DNA of 64,000 nucleotides from Belliella alkalica (GCF_022549785.1 NZ_JAKZGO010000003.1:258167-322166); one strand, 5' to 3'. Shown: positions 9,222-18,947, counted from the first letter of the stretch. The notes: generated by a model from the letters alone, not told the origin. Made by a program: numbers and translations.

Positions 9222-9671
9222 ATGGAAAAAATCTCAATCGAAGTGGTGAAATCCTCCTTTTCTTTTTTTGTCCCTATTCAAGTGAGGTTTTCTGACATTG
9301 ATGGCTATTTGCATGTAAACAATGGGATCTACTTCAATTATTTTGAACATGCAAGAGCAGAGTACCTTCACAAAGTTTGTGATTGGGATATTATGGCTAT
9401 CGGGACTGTAGTAGCAAATGTCAATATTGATTTTTTCACTCCAATCCATGTGCATGATTCACCTTCTGTGTATATCAAGTGTACAAGAATAGGCAATACT
9501 TCATTCACATTGGAGCAGGTTATTTTGGGCAAAAACCCAAAGGGCGAAGATAAAATTTTTGCCAAAGCGAGTACGATTATGGTTGCTGTAGATATGAAAA
9601 CCATGAAGCCTATGCCGCTCCCCGAAGAATACGCATCAAAAATGAAAAATAGATCATCTGTCGCAGGATAA
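9222..9671 (+). CDS. Acyl-CoA thioesterase, 4-hydroxybenzoyl-CoA thioesterase fold
   Basis: A 149-residue single hot-dog domain protein of the YbgC/FadM type. The signature VRFSDIDGYLHVNNGIYF near residues 21-39 contains the active-site Asp and the HVNN motif, and EHARAEYL follows. It probably hydrolyses short- or medium-chain acyl-CoA in the cytoplasm; the substrate is unknown. It follows the Nudix gene by 2 bases, which indicates one operon. Confidence 0.85.
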   Translation: MEKISIEVVKSSFSFFVPIQVRFSDIDGYLHVNNGIYFNYFEHARAEYLHKVCDWDIMAIGTVVANVNIDFFTPIHVHDSPSVYIKCTRIGNTSFTLEQVILGKNPKGEDKIFAKASTIMVAVDMKTMKPMPLPEEYASKMKNRSSVAG

Positions 9672-9703
9672 ATCCTTATCTTTGCATGCAAAATTAAAAA
9701 GAC

Positions 9704-10414
9704 GTGAGAAAAATTTTCTTTTGTATTGTAGCAATCGCCATGATGACAGCTTGTGGAGCATCAGAGCAAGAATTATTTGATGAAGGAGTGAAATCCCTCG
9801 AAAAATCAGAGTATTCCAAAGCAATAGGGTACTTTGATAGAGTGATTGAGAAAAATGATTCCAATACATCCGCTCATAATGCAAAAGGAGTGGCATTATT
9901 CCAAAACGGGAATTTTGATGAGGCAGTGGTGTCATTCACCAACTCAATTAATATAGACTCCACTTCTTACAAACCATTTTTTAATAGAGGGAATGCTTAT
10001 CTCGAAAAGAAAGCTTTCAAAGAAGCTGTCAGAGATTATAATTTCGCAAATGGTTTGGATCCTGAACAAACAGATATTTATTACAACAGAGGATTGGCTT
10101 TGTTGGCATTGGAAGAATATGAAGATGCGATCATGGATTTTGACATGGCACTTCAAGTAAATCCCAATCAAGCACTTGTTCATTTCAACAAAGCCAAAGC
10201 ACAACTTGGAAATAGTGATCCTTTGGGTGGAATGGAGTCATTGGTTTATTCCATCAATATTGATGGAGAAAATGGAGCAGCCTATTACCTTTTGGGTGTG
10301 ACGCAACTAAGCGCTCTCAGTCAAAAAGAAGATGGATGTGCCAACCTCAAAATGGCTCTTAGTTTGGGTTATGGTGATGCGAAAACTTGGGTAGATGATT
10401 TTTGTCAAGATTAA
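9704..10414 (+). CDS. TPR-repeat lipoprotein
   Basis: A 236-residue lipoprotein starting with GTG at 9704. The signal peptide ends in a lipobox with Cys (MMTAC). Several tetratricopeptide repeats follow (for example ALFQNGNFDEAVVSFTNS and GLALLALEEYEDAIMDFD), so it is likely a protein-interaction scaffold on the periplasmic side of a membrane. A -7-like element TATCTTTG at 9677-9684 upstream could give it its own promoter. Its stop overlaps the Sua5 start (TAATG). Confidence 0.8.
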   Translation: MRKIFFCIVAIAMMTACGASEQELFDEGVKSLEKSEYSKAIGYFDRVIEKNDSNTSAHNAKGVALFQNGNFDEAVVSFTNSINIDSTSYKPFFNRGNAYLEKKAFKEAVRDYNFANGLDPEQTDIYYNRGLALLALEEYEDAIMDFDMALQVNPNQALVHFNKAKAQLGNSDPLGGMESLVYSINIDGENGAAYYLLGVTQLSALSQKEDGCANLKMALSLGYGDAKTWVDDFCQD

Positions 10415-11376
10415 TGGCTGAAATAGGAAAAGATATTTCGAAAGCAAAGCAAATCCTAGAAGCTGGTGAATTGGTTGGGATTCCAACTGAGACAGTCTAT
10501 GGCTTGGCTGGGAATGCGCTGAATGCAGATGCTGTTTCGAAAATTTTCGATACCAAAAATAGACCCAGTTTTGATCCGTTGATTTTGCACACTTCGGACA
10601 TAGAAAGAGTTTTGGATTTTGTAAAAGAAATTCCTGAAGATCTAAAAATCCTTGCTAATAGCTTCTGGCCAGGTCCATTGACACTTTTACTTCCAAGAAA
10701 ATCTAATGTACCTGATTTGGTTACAAGTGGCTTGGATACTGTAGCAGTGCGAATTCCTTCCCATCCTTTGACAAAGGAATTGCTAACTGAATTAGATTTT
10801 CCACTTGCAGCCCCTAGTGCAAATCCTTTTGGGTATATTAGCCCAACCAAAGCCAGTCATGTGAATGATCAGCTTGGCCAAAAAATAAGCTATATACTTG
10901 ATGGAGGGTCTTGTGAAGTCGGCTTGGAAAGTACTATCGTTGGGATGGAAAATGGGAAGGTTACTGTTTATAGGCTGGGCGGAATTGATTTGAGATTGAT
11001 AGAAGAAAAAGTGGGGGAAATCCATCAAGTTTCCCATTCCTCCAGTAATCCAAAAGCACCTGGATTGCTACAAAGTCACTATTCTCCTACAAAACCATTT
11101 GTTTTGGGGGATTTGCCAAAACTAATTGAAGAATATACCGATAAGGGAATTGATTTTGCTGTAATGAGCTTTAGAGATTCCTTTGAAGAGCTTGATTGTA
11201 AAAAAATAGTCGTACTCAGTCCCCAAGCAGATTTGCACGAAGCTGCAAAAAATCTATTTGCGTCTATGAGGATTTTGGATAGCATGGATGTTTCTGTAAT
11301 TTTAGCAGAGCTAATGCCAGAGGAAGGACTTGGAAAAGCTATCAATGATCGCTTGAGAAGAGCAGCCGCAAAGTGA
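10414..11376 (+). CDS. L-threonylcarbamoyladenylate synthase (Sua5/TsaC type)
   Basis: A 320-residue enzyme that makes threonylcarbamoyl-AMP from Thr, bicarbonate and ATP, the first step of the t6A37 tRNA modification. The N-terminal YrdC domain is clear (VGIPTETVYGLAG, KNRPSFDPLILH, FWPGPLTLLLP, LAAPSANPFGYISPT), and the extra C-terminal part (about residues 210-320) makes it the long Sua5 form. The ATG at 10414 overlaps the preceding stop; a TTG at 10402 is less likely. Confidence 0.93.
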   Translation: MAEIGKDISKAKQILEAGELVGIPTETVYGLAGNALNADAVSKIFDTKNRPSFDPLILHTSDIERVLDFVKEIPEDLKILANSFWPGPLTLLLPRKSNVPDLVTSGLDTVAVRIPSHPLTKELLTELDFPLAAPSANPFGYISPTKASHVNDQLGQKISYILDGGSCEVGLESTIVGMENGKVTVYRLGGIDLRLIEEKVGEIHQVSHSSSNPKAPGLLQSHYSPTKPFVLGDLPKLIEEYTDKGIDFAVMSFRDSFEELDCKKIVVLSPQADLHEAAKNLFASMRILDSMDVSVILAELMPEEGLGKAINDRLRRAAAK

Positions 11377-11426
11377 TTATTTGATTGACTATCAATAATA
11401 ATTGAACCTAATAAACACTATAAATC

Positions 11427-12626
11427 ATGAACAAAAGAATTAAAAACGTAGATAACCTTGACTTTTCTGGAAAGAAAGCACTGGTAAGAGTTGATTTCAA
11501 CGTCCCTTTGGATGAGCACTTGAATGTGTCTGACGGCACAAGAATCAGCGCAGCAATTCCTACAATTGAAAAAATATTGAAAGATGGTGGTTCAGTGATC
11601 TTGATGTCTCACCTTGGAAGACCAAAGGATGGACCTACTGACAAATTTTCCTTGAAGCATGTGGTGAATGAACTTCAGAAACTTTCAGGAACGAAAGTGA
11701 AGTTTGCACCAGATTGTATTGGACAGGAAGCTGTGCAATTGGCAGAGGGACTTCAGCCAGGAGAAATTCTACTGCTGGAGAATCTTAGATTTTATAAAGA
11801 AGAAGAAAAAGGGGATGAGGTTTTTGCCAAAAAACTTGCTGACCTTGGAGATGTATATGTGAATGATGCATTCGGTACCGCTCACAGAGCACATGCTTCC
11901 ACTGCAGTTATAGCGAAGTTTTTTGATACTAAAGTATCTGGTTATTTACTTCAATCTGAACTTGAAAATGCAGATAAGGTAATGGAAAATCCAGAAAGAC
12001 CATATACAGCAATTATGGGTGGTGCAAAAATCACCGACAAAATCTTGATTATAGAAAGATTGTTGGATAAAGTTGATAATTTGATCATCGGAGGCGGAAT
12101 GTCTTATACTTTTGCCAAAGCAAAAGGGGGATCGATAGGAGACTCCCTTTGTGAAATGGACAAGTTGGATTACGTGCTTGAACTGATGGAAAAAGCCAAA
12201 TCAAAAGGTGTTAATTTGATTTTACCAGTTGATACAGTGATCTCAAAAGCTTTTGCGAATGATGCAGAGCAAGGGATGGCTGTAAGTGGTGAGATTCCTG
12301 ACGGATGGATGGGATTGGATATCGGGCCTGAGACTAGGAAGCAATTTGCCGAAGTTGTCAAAAATTCAAAAACCATATTGTGGAATGGCCCAATGGGTGT
12401 ATTTGAGATGAGTAGCTTTGTACACGGTACAGTTGCAATTGCTGAAGCAGTTGCTGCAGCTACAGAAGGAGGTGCATTTTCTTTGATAGGTGGAGGAGAC
12501 TCAGCAGCAGCAGTAAATAAGTTTGGTTTTACTGACAAAGTATCCTATGTATCTACCGGAGGTGGAGCACTATTGGAGCACATGGAAGGTAAAGTACTTC
12601 CAGGAGTAGCTGCTTTAGAGCCATAA
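11427..12626 (+). CDS. pgk: Phosphoglycerate kinase
   Basis: A 399-residue phosphoglycerate kinase, full length for the family. The N-terminal signature [14 protein letters not shown], the 3-phosphoglycerate-binding [10 protein letters not shown], the hinge region with [11 protein letters not shown], and the nucleotide-binding C-terminal [13 protein letters not shown] are visible. It transfers phosphate between 1,3-bisphosphoglycerate and ADP in glycolysis. A MITE-like element (12637-12786) lies between its stop codon and a terminator at 12805, and so would be transcribed with it. Confidence 0.97.
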   Translation: MNKRIKNVDNLDFSGKKALVRVDFNVPLDEHLNVSDGTRISAAIPTIEKILKDGGSVILMSHLGRPKDGPTDKFSLKHVVNELQKLSGTKVKFAPDCIGQEAVQLAEGLQPGEILLLENLRFYKEEEKGDEVFAKKLADLGDVYVNDAFGTAHRAHASTAVIAKFFDTKVSGYLLQSELENADKVMENPERPYTAIMGGAKITDKILIIERLLDKVDNLIIGGGMSYTFAKAKGGSIGDSLCEMDKLDYVLELMEKAKSKGVNLILPVDTVISKAFANDAEQGMAVSGEIPDGWMGLDIGPETRKQFAEVVKNSKTILWNGPMGVFEMSSFVHGTVAIAEAVAAATEGGAFSLIGGGDSAAAVNKFGFTDKVSYVSTGGGALLEHMEGKVLPGVAALEP

Positions 12627-12636
12627 GATTTTAAAT

Positions 12637-12786
12637 TATGAGTATCCGCAATGTTGCACGTTGGGTATGAAGTAGCTTTGTAAGTAGCGGACACTCGTCG
12701 GCAGACAACAGTTCACAGTCAACAGAACAAATCGTTCAGCAAACAATCTATTGTTTGGCTACGTGAAAGAAAGCGGATAGTCATAT
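12637..12786 (+). mobile_element. MITE-like element A (ATGnnTATCCGC ends)
   Basis: A 147-150 bp non-coding element whose ends are inverted: ATGAGTATCCGC on the left and ATGACTATCCGC as the complement of the right end. It is closely related to element B at 14307-14456 in the opposite orientation (long shared stretches such as GCAGACAACAGTTCACAGTC). Together A and B bracket a two-gene segment. It carries no gene and is probably non-autonomous. Confidence 0.75.
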
Positions 12787-12804
12787 TATAAACAGAAAAA
12801 ACAT

Positions 12805-12834
12805 ACCGCCTTCTGAAAAGATGGCGGTTTTTTT
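12805..12834 (+). terminator. Terminator after pgk
   Basis: The stem ACCGCC/GGCGGT with a 12-base loop is followed by a run of seven or more T. It lies downstream of MITE A and is the likely end of the pgk transcript. Confidence 0.8.
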
Positions 12835-12942
12835 ATGCTTAATGTTTTTTAAAATGGAAGTTTTCAATTCAAAACTTATTTCATTGAACTAATAGTTGGA
12901 AATAGTTCGTAGCCCTGATATATTCGTAGAAAAGAATTTAAA

Positions 12943-13305
12943 ATGAAGAAGTCTATTTGGGTGATTACATTTGTCTTGTTTTTTTCTCTATCATGTTCGG
13001 AGTTTGAGGAAATAGGAGGTTCATGTACTGTGTATTTGGTTGAAACAGATGATTCAGGTGCCCAATTATCCTATGTGATTGACCAGGATTTGCGGCGGAA
13101 TAAGAAAACAGGGGTGTTTACTTATAGAGTGTTCAATGAAGATGGAACTTCAAAATTGTGGTCTATTTCTAGAGCGTCTGAACCTGAGGAAGATGGTGCC
13201 TACAGTTATTTTTCCAAAAGTCAAGATGGCGATGAGAAAAAAGTTGAATTTATTGAATGTGGAGGTAAAGAATACCTCCGTAGGGATAATGGAGGTGAAG
13301 ATTGA
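12943..13305 (+). CDS. Small lipoprotein of unknown function
   Basis: A 120-residue predicted lipoprotein: the signal peptide ends in LSC at about residue 18. The mature part is short and acidic, with three further Cys residues outside the lipobox. I do not recognise a family. It sits with the following hydrolase between two inverted MITE-like elements; the hydrolase start codon overlaps its stop codon, so they form a unit. Confidence 0.6.
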   Translation: MKKSIWVITFVLFFSLSCSEFEEIGGSCTVYLVETDDSGAQLSYVIDQDLRRNKKTGVFTYRVFNEDGTSKLWSISRASEPEEDGAYSYFSKSQDGDEKKVEFIECGGKEYLRRDNGGED

Positions 13306-14180
13306 GAAATTATAAAAATAGTATTTTGACTGGATTGGCTACTCATAAATTAAATAATGTAAAAGTTTTTTTGGTTTTTGTACTTTTTTGTTCAATCGTG
13401 AAGGTGCATGCTATAAATCCAGATAGAGAGTATATTCGTACTCCAGATTCTTTGGGTTTGAATTATGAATCATTGAGAATTAAGACAAATGATGGGTTTG
13501 ATATAAATACTTGGGTGTATTCTGCAAATGTTGAAAATGATAATGGAAAATTGATCATTTTGGCATATCCCGATGCAGGAAATATGTCTTATTTTGTTTA
13601 TCATTCTTCGATACTGGTGAGCCACGGTTACACAGTAGTTACTTTTGATTATAGAGGCTTTGGGAAAAGCTCTGATTTTTCAATCGAAAGAGATATGCTC
13701 TATTACAAAGAGTTTGCAACAGATTTGATTGCGGTAGGTGATTTTATCTATCAAAAGTTCCCTAATAAAAAAATTGGGATTTGGGGAATGTCTATGGGGT
13801 CAATAATTGCTGTTAAAGCTATTGAAAAACTACAAGATAAAATTAGTTTCCTTGTTGTTGAAGGGTTTGTTACTAATGTGTCTTTGATAACTGAAAGAAT
13901 AGAAAAGCAAAAGGGAGTTTCAATAATTCAGCCCGAAAAGGATGTAGATTATATAAGAAGTATTGAAAGTTTAAATTTACCAATATTGATTTTTTCAGCG
14001 AGTAAAGATGAAATTACACCAACCGAAGATGTTTTGAAATTTAGAAATAGTACCAGGAATAAATGTGAAGTAATCAGTTTTGAAGGTGAGCGTCTCTCTG
14101 GCTTCAATTCAGGAGAAGGGGAATGGGGTAGCTTTTATATTAATCAAATTAACAAATTCACATCAAAAATTTCTGTATAA
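13302..14180 (+). CDS. Secreted alpha/beta hydrolase
   Basis: A 292-residue alpha/beta-hydrolase with an N-terminal hydrophobic export segment (about residues 19-37). The nucleophile elbow GMSMGS (GxSxG type) and the preceding strand VTFDYRGFGKS fit the BAAT/dienelactone-like esterase group. The start is a TTG overlapping the TGA of the upstream gene, preceded by a strong ribosome site GGAGGTGAAG. The codon use is more AT-rich than in flanking genes. The substrate is unknown. Confidence 0.72.
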   Translation: MRNYKNSILTGLATHKLNNVKVFLVFVLFCSIVKVHAINPDREYIRTPDSLGLNYESLRIKTNDGFDINTWVYSANVENDNGKLIILAYPDAGNMSYFVYHSSILVSHGYTVVTFDYRGFGKSSDFSIERDMLYYKEFATDLIAVGDFIYQKFPNKKIGIWGMSMGSIIAVKAIEKLQDKISFLVVEGFVTNVSLITERIEKQKGVSIIQPEKDVDYIRSIESLNLPILIFSASKDEITPTEDVLKFRNSTRNKCEVISFEGERLSGFNSGEGEWGSFYINQINKFTSKISV

Positions 14181-14257
14181 TCACATTGGTATCCTGATGA
14201 CTGTGCGGTGGTGAAAAACTGTCCTCTACTACACAGACGCAAAATCAAATAATTGTT

Positions 14258-14484
14258 AAAGAGTATCTGCAATTTATACCCGATTAATTTAGGTTTTAAT
14301 TTTTATATGACTATCCGCATTCTTGCATATAGCCTAACAATAGATTGTCGGATGAACGATTCTTGGTTCTGTTGACTGTGAACTGTTGTCTGCTGACGAG
14401 TATCAGCAACTTACAAAGCTACTTATTACGTAACGTGCAACATTGCAGATACTCATAAAATTTTAAATTGCGGATACTCTTTTG
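14258..14484. repeat. Outer inverted repeat surrounding MITE B
   Basis: AAAGAGTATCTGCAATTTA at 14258-14276 is matched by the complement of 14464-14484 with one mismatch. These ends resemble the ATCCGC ends of the MITE family and enclose element B, which suggests one element inserted in another, or a longer element with duplicated ends. Confidence 0.55.
14307..14456 (-). mobile_element. MITE-like element B
   Basis: A 150-bp element with ends ATGACTATCCGC and, on the complement, ATGAGTATCTGC. It is an inverted copy of element A, by eye roughly four-fifths identical. It lies between the alpha/beta-hydrolase gene and the convergent NIPSNAP gene and contains no open frame. Confidence 0.75.
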
Positions 14485-14487
14485 ATT

Positions 14488-15234
14488 TTATTTCATTGGA
14501 GAAAATGACAATGCCTTCAGGTATTTCATTTCTGCTTTTTTTACAATCGGACCATTGATTTCTGAGGCTGCTTTGATTTTTTTCCAATCAGCATCTTCCT
14601 CAAATTTGGCATTCCCAAAATTAGCCATTTTCTCGCTTTTATGTGCTAGCAAATAGATCAGTTTTGGCTCTACGCCTTCTTCCTCTACTGTGTACCAATA
14701 CATCACATTGGTCATTCCATAACGAGGGAAGATTTCACGAGTATAATCTCTAAATCTTGCATTGATCGCATCAACTTTCCCTGGTTCTAAATCATACTTA
14801 CGAAGTTCGAAAATTTTCTTTTTTGAGGAGAGTTTGCTCATTTCTGGGCTTAGATCATTGGCATTCACCATAAAGGTCTGTTCTATGTTGGAAACCAAAG
14901 GTCCGTTGGATTCAGAGCTGGTTTTTACTTTTGTCCATTCAGGGTCATTGGCGAATTTTTCCCAGAGCTTTTCTCTAGAATCCTTATCTGGATAAGCAAT
15001 AATAAAAGTCAGCTTATAGTCAGTTGGGTCTAATGGTATAAAATATGCAATGTTTTCAATCCCATTTTTCTCAAAAAGCTTAAGTGTGTGGTTTTCAAAT
15101 CTGCTAATCAGGTCAGAACGTTTGCCTTCATGTGCTGTATAAGTTCGCATTTCATAATATCGAGAATCTTGAGCAGATACTACAATGGAAAATGATACTA
15201 AAAATAAGATTAATAATGATTTCAAAATGTTCAT
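14488..15234 (-). CDS. Secreted NIPSNAP family protein
   Basis: A 248-residue protein with a signal peptide (cleavage near VSAQ) and two NIPSNAP (dimeric alpha/beta-barrel) domains: YYEMRTYTAHEGKRSDL near residues 26-42 and FELRKYDLEPGKVDAINARF in the second half. Bacterial members are of unknown function; the ferredoxin-like fold often binds small molecules. The lipoprotein hydrolase gene ends 7 bases upstream, so the two are likely cotranscribed. Confidence 0.85.
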   Translation of the reverse strand: MNILKSLLILFLVSFSIVVSAQDSRYYEMRTYTAHEGKRSDLISRFENHTLKLFEKNGIENIAYFIPLDPTDYKLTFIIAYPDKDSREKLWEKFANDPEWTKVKTSSESNGPLVSNIEQTFMVNANDLSPEMSKLSSKKKIFELRKYDLEPGKVDAINARFRDYTREIFPRYGMTNVMYWYTVEEEGVEPKLIYLLAHKSEKMANFGNAKFEEDADWKKIKAASEINGPIVKKAEMKYLKALSFSPMK

Positions 15235-15241
15235 AGTGAGT

Positions 15242-16288
15242 TTAGTTTGTTGTTTTTTTATCTACTTCTTTTATAAAATTAATTAGCCCTTGAAAGAAAA
15301 CTTTCTGGTCATCGTATTGGGAAAGATGACTGCCGTCTGGGCAGAATAAGTATTTGCCATTTTTAACTTCTTTTGACATCCATTCCATCTGGGTTGGGTC
15401 CATGGTGTCATGACCTGCACCTATCACCAAAGTAGGTACTTCAATCTCATTCAAATCAGCACTCCTATCCCAACCTTTTAGCGTAGCTCCAGAAGTTATG
15501 CCAAACTCAGAAAATCCTTGCATATAAACATAAACATTTGGATTAAGATGTTTGAGGGTTCGAAGAACGGCTTCAGGCCATTCTGCTAAAGGCTTACGCA
15601 GCACATGGTACTGGTAGTGGTGTTCCATCAACAATTCTTCATAACGTGGATTTTGAAAATCTTCTTCGTCTTCGATCTTCATTATTTCCTGAAATACTTC
15701 TTCAGGCATTTGAGGCCCAAGTACTTCTTTGGCATACTTTTCATACTCGTCCAAACTCGACATCATATTTGAGATAATCAGCCCTTTGAGCTTATCCTGA
15801 TGTTTCAATGCATATTCCATTGCAAGCATTCCGCCCCATGATTGGCCAAAAAGGTAAAAGTTGTCCTCATTGAGCCCCAAAGCGATTCTCACTTGCTCCA
15901 CCTCGTCCACAAACCTGTCTATTGCCCACAAATCTTGATCTTCAGGCTGATCGGAATAATAGGATCCAAGTTGATCATAGTAGATGTATTCTATGCCTTC
16001 AGCCGGAAAGTATCCATCAAAACATGAGTACAGTTCATGTGTCATCCCAGGCCCTCCATGAAGTAAAAGAACCTTGATTTTTGGATTGTTTCCAATACGT
16101 TTCGTCCAAACTTTAAATTCACCTTTAGGTGTTTGGATAGGTATCATTTTGATCCCTCCTTCAAATTGATCATCTCTTTTGGAAAAATCTAAGTAATCGT
16201 TCTCAGTGTTATTATCTGAAGATTGGTAAGTAGAACAGCCAAATAATAAAAAAGCTGTCAAAATAATGAAGAGGGTAGTTTTTTTCAT
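15242..16288 (-). CDS. Prolyl aminopeptidase-like alpha/beta hydrolase, lipoprotein
   Basis: A 348-residue predicted lipoprotein (lipobox LLFGC) of peptidase family S33. The oxyanion motif LLHGGPGMTHELY, the YYDQLGSYYSD segment and the nucleophile FGQSWGGMLA are in the order expected for proline iminopeptidases; Asp and His (GHDTMDP, DGSHLS) complete the triad. It probably removes N-terminal Pro or acts on similar amides at the cell envelope. The substrate is inferred from family only. Confidence 0.85.
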   Translation of the reverse strand: MKKTTLFIILTAFLLFGCSTYQSSDNNTENDYLDFSKRDDQFEGGIKMIPIQTPKGEFKVWTKRIGNNPKIKVLLLHGGPGMTHELYSCFDGYFPAEGIEYIYYDQLGSYYSDQPEDQDLWAIDRFVDEVEQVRIALGLNEDNFYLFGQSWGGMLAMEYALKHQDKLKGLIISNMMSSLDEYEKYAKEVLGPQMPEEVFQEIMKIEDEEDFQNPRYEELLMEHHYQYHVLRKPLAEWPEAVLRTLKHLNPNVYVYMQGFSEFGITSGATLKGWDRSADLNEIEVPTLVIGAGHDTMDPTQMEWMSKEVKNGKYLFCPDGSHLSQYDDQKVFFQGLINFIKEVDKKTTN

Positions 16289-16404
16289 GCTTTAAATCGT
16301 TTGTTTTGAAATTATAGTATGTCATAAAAAATCTAATGAATATAACCAAAATCATTATTCTAACCTACGAGAAAAAAATGAGTTGTAAAATAGGTCAAAG
16401 AAGT

Positions 16405-17520
16405 TTAAAAAATAAACCTTATATATGCTTCTTGATCATCTGAATTCTGATTCATCATTTTGAGATAAAGTCCATTTGGTGTACAAAATCCCAAACTGCT
16501 GATTATTCTGCTGGAAAAACTAACTTCCCCAATTTTGGAAAGAGATTCATCCAAAATCACAAAGCTATTTTTTGAAAAAACACCATTTTCATTTTTGCCT
16601 TGTTCGATGATAAGATGTCTTAAAATTAGACCTTGATAAGGGTCATGCATCATCGACTGATATCTGCTGGTTTCAACACTTGGCAAAAATACTGTGTATT
16701 CACCTTGGGCTTCTGTCTTTCCTTTTTTAAATTCTAACTGGGAATTGCTTCCGGCAAAAATCTTTGATGAATTTTCTTCACTAAAAACCAGAATGGAATC
16801 CGTAGCAGGAAAGGCTACTAGATGTTTATTGGTCTTTTCTATTAATAAATGATAATAAGTACCAAGTTCTGGATCGTCAAAATAATCATTGTATTCCTTC
16901 GGGAAGGTAAATTGTAAAGCTACTTCTTTTGTGTTTTCTTTAAGGTTAAACTCCCAAAGCCAATCTTTATATTTCATTGACTTTTCTTTGAGAAGTATTG
17001 GCACGTCTGGGACAATCAACTTTTCTTTCGCAGTATTCCAATTCATTTTGTTTCCTCTGTTGGTACTAAACTGTGTTGCAATCCTCTCTTCAGGGCTTTC
17101 TGGCAAAAGGTACCTATTGATGACTTTGCCATCATGGCCTGCTTGTGTAATTTCCTTTTGGCTCGAAATAAAAAACACGACATCCTTCGTAATCAAATTC
17201 CCCGACACATACCCACCAATCCCATCAGGGCCTTCTTTCTCGAAGGTAATATTTGATATCAGTTTTCCTGATGGATATTCATACTTTAAAAGATTGAAGC
17301 CTGACATGCCATAGAGAAACTCTTTATCGCCTTCTTTTTGGTAAGTGAATTACAGCGGAAGAGATTTTGTGTTCAGATCTTTTTCAAAATAAATAGTATC
17401 TGTAGCATAATCAAACAAGTCACCTTCAATAGTTACCGATTTTTGATTTTCTTCAGAAGAACATGCGAGGATAACACTTGATAGAAAATAAATCAGTGTA
17501 AAATTCTTCAGTTTTCTCAT
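16405..17520 (-). pseudogene. DUF4221-type lipoprotein gene interrupted by one in-frame stop
   Basis: The gene reads from an ATG at 17520 with a lipobox (VILACSS) through 56 codons, meets a TAA at 17350-17352, and continues in the same frame to 16405. The total frame is 372 codons, near the usual length of DUF4221 lipoproteins of Bacteroidota. No frameshift is needed, so a single base change (for example CAA to TAA) explains it. The start overlaps the stop of the upstream propeller gene (ATGA). A shorter product starting at 17307 would lack the signal peptide. A sequencing error is possible. Confidence 0.75.
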
Positions 17521-18701
17521 TTCACCTTGATATTATATTTCAATAAAATGGGATCTTCTTCATCTACAAGATTCTCTATAGCAGCTTCGAGTTGCGCAGT
17601 GTATTTACCAAAGTAATTACTCTCAATATAATTTTGAATATCATCAGCGTAAAGAATTTCATAAAAGAATCCGTCTTTTTCATATCCTTTTCCGCCAAAA
17701 GCTCCAAATGCCTTAGTAACTTTAAATTCCATACTTGGGTATTGAATATAGAGGTGTTGAATTGGAAATGAATCCAAATCATCTTGAATGATTTCTTGAG
17801 ATTTTTTTATACCGAATACGGCAATTCGGACAACATTATTTGCTGCTAAGGCTGTACCAACATTAATGTTGTTTGCTTGATTTAGTAAGATGTTTTCAAA
17901 AAAGTATTCTGGATCTAGTTTGGAGTCTTCAGGCACATTGTTGTCTGCAAGATTGAGTTTGATCCAAGGTTTGATGCTGTCACTTTTGAAATGATAAACT
18001 GTGTCAGACGCTCCAAAATTCAAGATATAGGATTTATCAGACATTTCCGCGATTTGTCCTTCGATGAGATTTGCAGTGACTTCTCTGGTTTTTGGAGATA
18101 GAGGTTTGATCTCTTCGGTTTTTTCGTTTAAAAGTTGGAAAACGGGATAATAACCATTTTCATCGACTTCTCCGCTGTAATCATCTACCAAAATCCATTT
18201 CCCATCCCCTAAGGATTGATAAAATGGAATGAAATTAATATCAACGCCAGCTAGTTTTTTGACACCCTCAAAATCAAAATTTGTCTTGTTATAAAGTTTG
18301 AACGTTCCTCTTTGATCCCAAATTGCTAATTTGTCGTCAATCAAGTCAATTCCATTGATATATGGATATTCCTCAGGTCCATCACCTTGTTTTTTGAAAG
18401 TTTGTTCATACTTCCCATTAAGAGCAAAAACATGAATGGAAGCATCTCTGAAATCACCTGTCGAAAAATAGATTTTATCATCGATTTCCAAGTGTGGATC
18501 ATTTGCTGAGAGTTTCAAAGGGGAATCTTCTGGAATCAAAAATGGAATAAATTCGATTTCATTGACTACTTCATCAAAAGAAATGATATCGGTTTCGGTA
18601 ATTTTTATTTCTCGAAACCCCATATCCTTCTCAGTGGAAGAGTTACAGGAAAATAACAAACCGAATAAAGAAAATGTCAGAAAATGATAAAAGTACTTCA
18701 T
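17517..18701 (-). CDS. 6-bladed beta-propeller lipoprotein
   Basis: A 394-residue lipoprotein (lipobox LLFSC) with repeated propeller strands, such as IHVFALNGKYEQTFKKQGDGPEEYPYI, which is characteristic of the Bacteroidota 6-bladed beta-propeller group (DUF5128/DUF4934). The function is unknown; such proteins are often surface or periplasmic binding proteins. The downstream DUF4221 reading frame starts within its stop codon, so the pair evolved as an operon. Confidence 0.8.
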   Translation of the reverse strand: MKYFYHFLTFSLFGLLFSCNSSTEKDMGFREIKITETDIISFDEVVNEIEFIPFLIPEDSPLKLSANDPHLEIDDKIYFSTGDFRDASIHVFALNGKYEQTFKKQGDGPEEYPYINGIDLIDDKLAIWDQRGTFKLYNKTNFDFEGVKKLAGVDINFIPFYQSLGDGKWILVDDYSGEVDENGYYPVFQLLNEKTEEIKPLSPKTREVTANLIEGQIAEMSDKSYILNFGASDTVYHFKSDSIKPWIKLNLADNNVPEDSKLDPEYFFENILLNQANNINVGTALAANNVVRIAVFGIKKSQEIIQDDLDSFPIQHLYIQYPSMEFKVTKAFGAFGGKGYEKDGFFYEILYADDIQNYIESNYFGKYTAQLEAAIENLVDEEDPILLKYNIKVK

Positions 18702-18805
18702 GCTAGTTTTTATAATGGTTGATGATAAAGCTAAAAATAATGGCTTTGTTTAGAAACTAAAAGTCAATTCATAAGAAAATCAAAGATTTAAAAAGTTTTT
18801 GAGTC

Positions 18806-18846
18806 AAAAAAAGCACCCCAAGAAGAGCTTCTTGGGGTGCTTTTTT
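18806..18846. terminator. Bidirectional terminator
   Basis: The perfect stem GCACCCCAAGAAG/CTTCTTGGGGTGC is flanked by A-run and T-run, so it can work in both directions. On the minus strand it would end the pruA transcript, about 210 bases after the pruA stop. Confidence 0.85.
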
Positions 18847-18852
18847 CATTGA

Positions 18853-18947
18853 TGGTGTCTCCCAGATTATCATTAATCCCCGGTTTGCGACCCAGGGCTC
18901 CGCCACGGCGGACAAGTTATTCAAGGTTTAACCCTTTCAGGGTTATT
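18853..18947 (+). repeat. Compound REP-like palindromic repeat
   Basis: A GC-rich segment of about 95 bp containing several palindromes (CCGGTTTGCGACCCAGG, TCCGCCACGGCGGA, AACCCTTTCAGGGTT). The same compound unit occurs inverted at 28498-28593 with clear similarity along its length. It is far more GC-rich than its surroundings. No REP-associated transposase is in the window. Confidence 0.75.

Noticed and set aside
14488-18701. Secondary metabolite or polysaccharide cluster around the lipoprotein genes
   Set aside because: The genes are common single envelope proteins without synthases, transporters or SusC/SusD pairs.
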